From: Phaeoceros laevis
Taxonomy: Eukaryota > Anthocerotophyta > Anthocerotopsida > Notothyladales
NCBI GenBank assembly: GCA_049999765.1
Contig: JBNGIQ010002872.1
Coordinates: 1 to 21,207, forward strand
Length of the DNA stretch: 21,207 nucleotides
Direction: 5' to 3'
Shown: one piece after another, positions 17,160-21,207 of the stretch
Layout of the letters: the number at the start of each line of letters is the position of its first letter
Numbering within the stretch: position 1 is the first letter of the stretch
The notes under the pieces: model-generated
Database searches by the model: none
Told to the model about the DNA's origin: nothing
Seen by the model: the letters and a program-made list of their open reading frames with translations, nothing else
Made by a program: the position numbers and the translations under genes

Positions 17160-18722
17160 TTAGCACTTTGTGAACCTCAAGTAATCTGGTGGCAGGCTTG
17201 GGCAGTGTTCGTTCATGTGGGCGTAGATATCCAGAGTATTATACTCCGGCAGGTCAAACCTGTACTCACCCAGCAGTTGACAGTAAGGAAGAGGAGCCCC
17301 ATCAAGCTCATGGCACCAGCTAGGCAAGCGTGTCTCGTCATCTTCGTAGAACTTCAACATATAAGCATCACGGATGGTGAACTCTGTAACCTGAATCTTA
17401 TCGGCAAGATTCCCAAACAAACCAGCGTCCTTGTACATGCCCAAAATGAAAGCCACACATGTTGTGGACTTGCCATCACTGTACTCCCATTCATCGTTCT
17501 CTGGAACGGCAAGAAGCTGACCAAAGGGTATCCCTTGCTTCTCAGTCTCCCATAGCAGAGACGGAAGATCCAGCCCTTCCGTGCCAAGCCGCTTGTTGAG
17601 AGCTTCGTTCCACATGTTTGCAGCATACTCAGGCTGTATCCTTGTCCACATGGTGATGACAGATGCCACCAGGTTGGCATCCAGGGGTGGTGGGTAGTTG
17701 TCTGTCTCTGTGTCTATCCAGCTGAAAATCATGTTATGATATCCATATGGCTGCCCATCCATCTTACGTGCGTACTCCCAAGCAGCAGTTTCATTGAACT
17801 TGGCCCTCATCTCCGGATGCAAGGGAAGGAGGGCAACATGAGCATTCGCAGGATCATTAACCTGTATGTCCCACCACTCTTCCCAGGAAATCACAGCAAT
17901 GATCTCCTCTCCGGCTTCATTCTCATGACCTGACTCTCCCACCCAAAGCTTCCCCTTTTCATCCCTGAGGGCAACTGCCGTGTGGCCAGCATAAGCCCCA
18001 GTCACCCATTTCTCCAGAGTCTCAAAACCACCCCACCTGCCACGCAGCTTCGACAGTGCAAGGAAGTCTCCAGAGTGGATGTCATCAGGGGAGAAGTTGG
18101 CAGGAGTCCAAGGCTGCGGCCGTTTCACGAACGTAGCTCCCATGTGCTTGGTCAAAAAGGCCAGGTTGGCGTTCTCTCCAAACGCTGAGTTAGAAAACAA
18201 GGGGACCACATCCCACAATGCAGACAGGGTTCCAAGCATCCCTGCAGGCATGAGAAAAACTGAAAAGCCCTTTGCTTTGATATAGTCCAGCTCCCCATCC
18301 TCCCAGTTGTCGATATTCAGAGTGTGCTTCCGTGCCGTGAAGTAGTAATCCCAGGTAACCCTGTAAGGAGAAGCAAACACATAGAGGTCCATGCAGGTCC
18401 AGCTGCGGGCCTGCCCCGTCTGAATATGCAAAACACCCCCGCTATCCTTGTACTCCATGTAGGCCGTATTCTGCTGGAAACATGAACCCTGCCATTCAAC
18501 AGTGTCCTTTTCAGAAGAAACAGCTCCCACAAATTCCGGTAGCAAGTTGGCAGCGTTGGTGAGCGTGTTCATTACAGGCCAGGCAACTCCGTGAGGGAGT
18601 GCTGGCAGGATATCCTTGGCTTGCATCGGTACCTTCCAGGCCTCACTGGAAACCGCACCACACACTATCCACACCACAACTACTATGGCAAAAGCCATCA
18701 CTTTGTCCATGGTCTTCCTCAT
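17160..18722 (-). CDS. Intronless secreted protein with permuted papain / NlpC-P60-like fold (predicted)
   Basis: A single exon of 520 residues from the ATG at 18722; the ATG at 18710 has a stronger context (accATGG) and gives 516. The N-terminus (MAFAIVVVVWIVCGAVSSEA) is a clear signal peptide, so the mature protein probably enters the secretory pathway. In the 520-residue numbering, HSGDFLALSKL is followed by AGHTAVALRD (His247), then WVGESGHEN (Glu263), and much later by STTCVAFILGMYKDAG (Cys422 at the start of a hydrophobic helix). This His-acidic-Cys order is the circularly permuted papain-like arrangement of YiiX/LRAT-type NlpC/P60 relatives. Those hydrolyse or transfer amide, ester or thioester bonds. 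The C-terminal 50 residues carry five cysteines, a possible disulfide-rich end. Catalysis is inference; I cannot name a characterised homologue. A gene this long with no intron stands out among its split neighbours and could reflect retroposition or horizontal transfer. Confidence 0.8.
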   Translation of the reverse strand: MRKTMDKVMAFAIVVVVWIVCGAVSSEAWKVPMQAKDILPALPHGVAWPVMNTLTNAANLLPEFVGAVSSEKDTVEWQGSCFQQNTAYMEYKDSGGVLHIQTGQARSWTCMDLYVFASPYRVTWDYYFTARKHTLNIDNWEDGELDYIKAKGFSVFLMPAGMLGTLSALWDVVPLFSNSAFGENANLAFLTKHMGATFVKRPQPWTPANFSPDDIHSGDFLALSKLRGRWGGFETLEKWVTGAYAGHTAVALRDEKGKLWVGESGHENEAGEEIIAVISWEEWWDIQVNDPANAHVALLPLHPEMRAKFNETAAWEYARKMDGQPYGYHNMIFSWIDTETDNYPPPLDANLVASVITMWTRIQPEYAANMWNEALNKRLGTEGLDLPSLLWETEKQGIPFGQLLAVPENDEWEYSDGKSTTCVAFILGMYKDAGLFGNLADKIQVTEFTIRDAYMLKFYEDDETRLPSWCHELDGAPLPYCQLLGEYRFDLPEYNTLDIYAHMNEHCPSLPPDYLRFTKC

Positions 18723-19277
18723 CCTTGCCCTGTCCCGATCTACATCAACCCCTATCACAACCCCTCTGCGCTCTGTACAACCTAGTTCTACTCCTACTAC
18801 TCCCCTGCTACTCCTCCGCTAGCAGTCGATGCCCCCGCAGCTGTCGCTTTTGCGCTATCCCTTTTATCACAATCGCTCCACGCGAAGTCCTCGGATGGAT
18901 TCGAATCCTGCAGATAAGAAGCACCTCTCAAGGCGCAACAACCCATAGACCTCCTCGACGGCAACAGGGGCACGAAGCAACTCGCCTCCGCGAAAGTGAG
19001 CTTAAAGTGCGGCCACAATGACAGAGCCAGTTGCTGCCACCTGTGAGGCTGTGCCACCCCGAGACGGCCACGAAGGAGTTTCCTAACAGGAGGATCAACT
19101 GGCATATACCGGAGAAAGCCGATTCGTGACGCAACCGAGGCGTGGCTCTAAAGTTAGTTTACCACATCACTGAGATTCGTGGTCACCCACGACGCACGAT
19201 GGCGGAAACGGAACCCTAGCACAGAAAAATATTAAGTTTACTCCCATTCGGTTTTCGGAAGGCTGGGGCTAATTTCG
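18723..19277. promoter_or_regulatory. Divergent region between secreted-protein gene and MED11
   Basis: These 555 bp separate two opposite starts and should contain both promoters. On the minus strand the 5' leader of the secreted-protein gene is purine-rich (GGAGTAG-type repeats, about 18785-18820). No clear TATA box is seen for either gene. Open frames here are without family resemblance. Confidence 0.4.
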
Positions 19278-19838
19278 ATGGCCGGAGGAATGCAAAGACC
19301 TGCTGCTGCTCCGACTACCTCCCTACAACGTCTGAACAATGTTGAGAAGGTATTGGTTGCTGTTATGGTGATCGACCGTGTTCTCTGATCTGCCTTGCTT
19401 TTGTGCTCATGTGGACTATGCCTTCGCAGAGAATAGTCCATGCAGTAGAGGTAGCTGGATCGGTGATGGAGGAGTTGGCCAGCCCAGGAGGTCCGAGAGC
19501 TGAGGCTGTTGGTAGTCATTGCAGAGACTTCATGGATTCTGTCAAGGTATGTGACCTTGTGCCCTGAAAAGGTCTCTCTGTGGCAAACATCTTGTTCATA
19601 GCAACTTCATCTCGTAGTAGGATATCTTCTGAGGAGCCTTATTCTACGACAGGACGTGCAGTCGACCTTACGCGAGGAAATTAAGAGCTCATGTGACTAC
19701 AGGGCTTATGAAAATTGTGACTACGTAGCACGGACAGCAGCTGAGATCAAAGTTCAGAAGCTGAATTGTGTTCTCGGTCAGCTACAAGTGATGCAGGAAA
19801 TTATTCACCAGTATCATTCACGCCCTTCACCCTCGTAA
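19278..19838 (+). CDS. MED11: Mediator complex subunit 11
   Basis: Exons 19278-19349, 19430-19546 and 19653-19838 join in phase to 124 residues. Introns of 80 and 106 bp have GT-AG ends. The protein reads TSLQRLNNVEKRIVHAVEVA, then GSVMEELASPGGP, GSHCRDFMDSVKDVQSTLRE, EIKSSCDYRAYENCDYVAR and QKLNCVLGQLQVM. This matches plant MED11 almost segment by segment (TSLQRLQNVEKR, VMEELASP, SHCREFM, LREEIKSACEYR). MED11 is a small helical protein of the Mediator head module that pairs with MED22 and is needed for RNA polymerase II pre-initiation. The length equals that of the plant family. A Pro/Ala-rich N-terminus of about 12 residues is variable. Confidence is high because all three exons carry conserved family sequence. 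Confidence 0.95.
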
Positions 19839-20768
19839 TCTCTCCACATGGAAGAGAACAAATGCAGCTTACATCACAAGTGAGGCGGTCTCCAGTCTTG
19901 CTCTTCCAAAGGGAGATGCACATTTGTGGTTTTTGCTTGCTTACACGACAATGGCAGCTAGTTGCGTGGAAGCAGCTGGTTGCTGGACATTAGGGCAGAT
20001 CAAGGTGCGAACACTTAGAGGCCCTAGGAAAGGTCAGCACTGTGAAGGTTTTGCACTTCGGACTTATGAAGCAGGATGGTGTCGGTTGTCAGCGTCTGCT
20101 TGTGTAGGCTCGATCCCTTGCTGAAGACCATGTCCAGAGCATGTCAGATGGGAACCCTCAGGTTGTATAAGAAAGTATCATAATGCAGGATCCTTCCTTG
20201 AAGATTGCGTCCTGTGAGTGGTAAAGATGCCAAATGGTACTTGAGGGCTCACAGCATGCTTACAAGGATAGAGGTGCTTGAAACTCCTTGCCATGACGTT
20301 GGATGGGCATGTGAAGGGACGCTGTATTGACACTTCCAAAATCTTGCTTCAGCCATTCATACCTTCAAATCGGAGCAGGTCTCTGAGTAGGATGCCGATG
20401 AAGCATATCCCTCCGAATGACAGTTGACGGTGTATGGTGACCACTAACCAGGCTGTGAAGTTTTCCATCCCTGGTTTCGTCTATCCGCTGTGGCCAACTT
20501 GTCAGCATGAGCTAGCGAAGGAGGAGGACTTGCAATTTTGTCCTTTGCCCATTGGACACACGCGTGCCACGAAGATTGCCAACGACTGATTGACCCCGTG
20601 TGTGTCGGCAGTGGATGGCAGGAAATAGTCCACTTGGATAGCATAGAGGCCAGATTTGGCTCCTAACCGGCTGCTGCCTTGGCCTCTCGCTTCAAAGCAG
20701 CTCTTGGATCAGACGCTCTTTTCACCAGCACTGTTTCTCTCAGCTGAATTAGACTCCAGGGCTTGGCG
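19839..20768. other. MED11 3' flank and DUF427 promoter region
   Basis: No gene is seen in these 930 bp on either strand. Short open frames have no family resemblance, and no repeats stand out. The proximal part is probably MED11 3' UTR; the last 60-100 bp are probably the DUF427 5' UTR. Confidence 0.45.
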
Positions 20769-21145
20769 ATGGCGACCACGGCGATTTGGAACGGCAAGGT
20801 GATCGCCTCTACCGATGCGTTCGAGACAGTCGAAGGCAACGTTTACTTCCCGAAATCCGCTCTGAAGATGGAGTTTTTCAAGCCTAGCCCCACCCACACC
20901 ACCTGTGGCTGGAAGGGCGTGGCCTCCTACTACACTGTGGAGGTGGATGGCAAGCAGAACAAGGATGCCGCTTGGTACTACCCTGATCCACTCCCAGCTG
21001 CCTCAAAGATCAAGGTGAATCCTCTCAGCGAGGTGCTGCAGATTATGCCTGAATGTTTGCCGCCGCCCTAGTTGAGCATTATATTGCTTGTGCGGTGCAG
21101 GATCACGTGGCTTTCTGGAAAGGAGTTCAAGTTAATAAGAAGTGA
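20769..21145 (+). CDS. DUF427 domain protein
   Basis: Exon 1 is 20769-21014 and exon 2 is 21101-21145, with an 86-bp GT-AG intron, giving 96 residues. The single domain fills the protein. Landmarks are AIWNGKVIASTD, VEGNVYFPKSAL, the core FFKPSPTHTTCGWKGVASYY (36-55), NKDAAWYYPDPLPAASKIK and the ending DHVAFWKGVQV. DUF427 is a small all-beta family widespread in bacteria and found in fungi and plants; its biochemical role is not established. No targeting peptide is visible, so a cytosolic protein is likely. The ATG at 20769 is followed directly by conserved sequence. Reading exon 1 on without splicing gives a short non-conserved tail and a stop at 21069-21071, whereas splicing restores the expected ending. 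Confidence 0.92.
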
Positions 21146-21207
21146 GGGCCTGTAGGGCCAGTGTAGGCACATACGTTGCCGACTTGGGCCTGAAACCCAG
21201 CAAGTGT
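21146..21207 (+). other. DUF427 3' flank to window end
   Basis: Sixty-two bases follow the DUF427 stop. They hold no gene and are probably its 3' UTR. Confidence 0.5.

Noticed and set aside
18723-18758. N-terminal extension of the secreted protein to 18758
   Set aside because: It would need a GTG start, and the ATGs at 18722 and 18710 place the signal peptide properly.
1-21207. CRISPR array, operon-like gene cluster, tRNA or rRNA genes
   Set aside because: None is seen. The genes are split and have separate promoters, as in a plant nuclear genome.

Overview
This window looks like nuclear DNA of a land plant. The genes are split by short GT-AG introns, mostly 75-250 bp, and encode plant families: TONNEAU1, NPF transporter, Mediator subunit 11, DUF1995 plastid protein, DYW-type PPR protein. 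The PPR protein ends in GRP instead of DYW and has KPA in place of the usual PG box. These are the marks of the DYW:KP class, known from hornworts, lycophytes and ferns but not from mosses, liverworts or seed plants. With about seven complete genes in 21 kb and small introns, a compact hornwort-like genome is my best guess. This is inference, not proof.

Layout. 1-103 (-) holds the 5' end of an unidentified gene that runs off the left edge. 104-2590 is gene-poor and AT-rich. It contains a 779-bp non-autonomous DNA transposon (1219-1997) with terminal inverted repeats, a 10-bp target duplication and a captured, decayed coiled-coil coding fragment. 2590-3720 is a PPR graveyard: a DYW-type relic (-) beside a P-type relic (+). 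3827-6745 (-) is an apparently intact DYW:KP PPR gene, with a probable short first exon supplying an organelle-targeting peptide. Divergent from it is a 14-exon TONNEAU1 gene (7326-11300, +), with one GC-AG intron and a C-terminus much longer than in Arabidopsis. A seven-exon DUF1995/LPA3-like gene follows (11820-13510, +). It ends in a SAP-like motif and converges, with only 138 bp between stop codons, on a five-exon NPF transporter (13649-15973, -). Next is an intronless gene for a secreted protein with the His...Cys order of a permuted papain/NlpC-P60-like enzyme (17160-18722, -). Divergent from it is MED11 (19278-19838, +), and a two-exon DUF427 gene closes the window (20769-21145, +).

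The genes do not form one pathway; this is an ordinary plant gene neighbourhood. The PPR and DUF1995 proteins probably act in organelles (RNA editing and photosystem II biogenesis). TON1 organises cortical microtubules, MED11 belongs to the transcription machinery, and the NPF protein is a membrane transporter. The points most worth checking are the DYW:KP editing factor, the transposon with its captured fragment, the permuted papain-like secreted protein, and the SAP-like tail on the DUF1995 protein. All exon boundaries were derived by hand from splice signals, reading phase and remembered family conservation.
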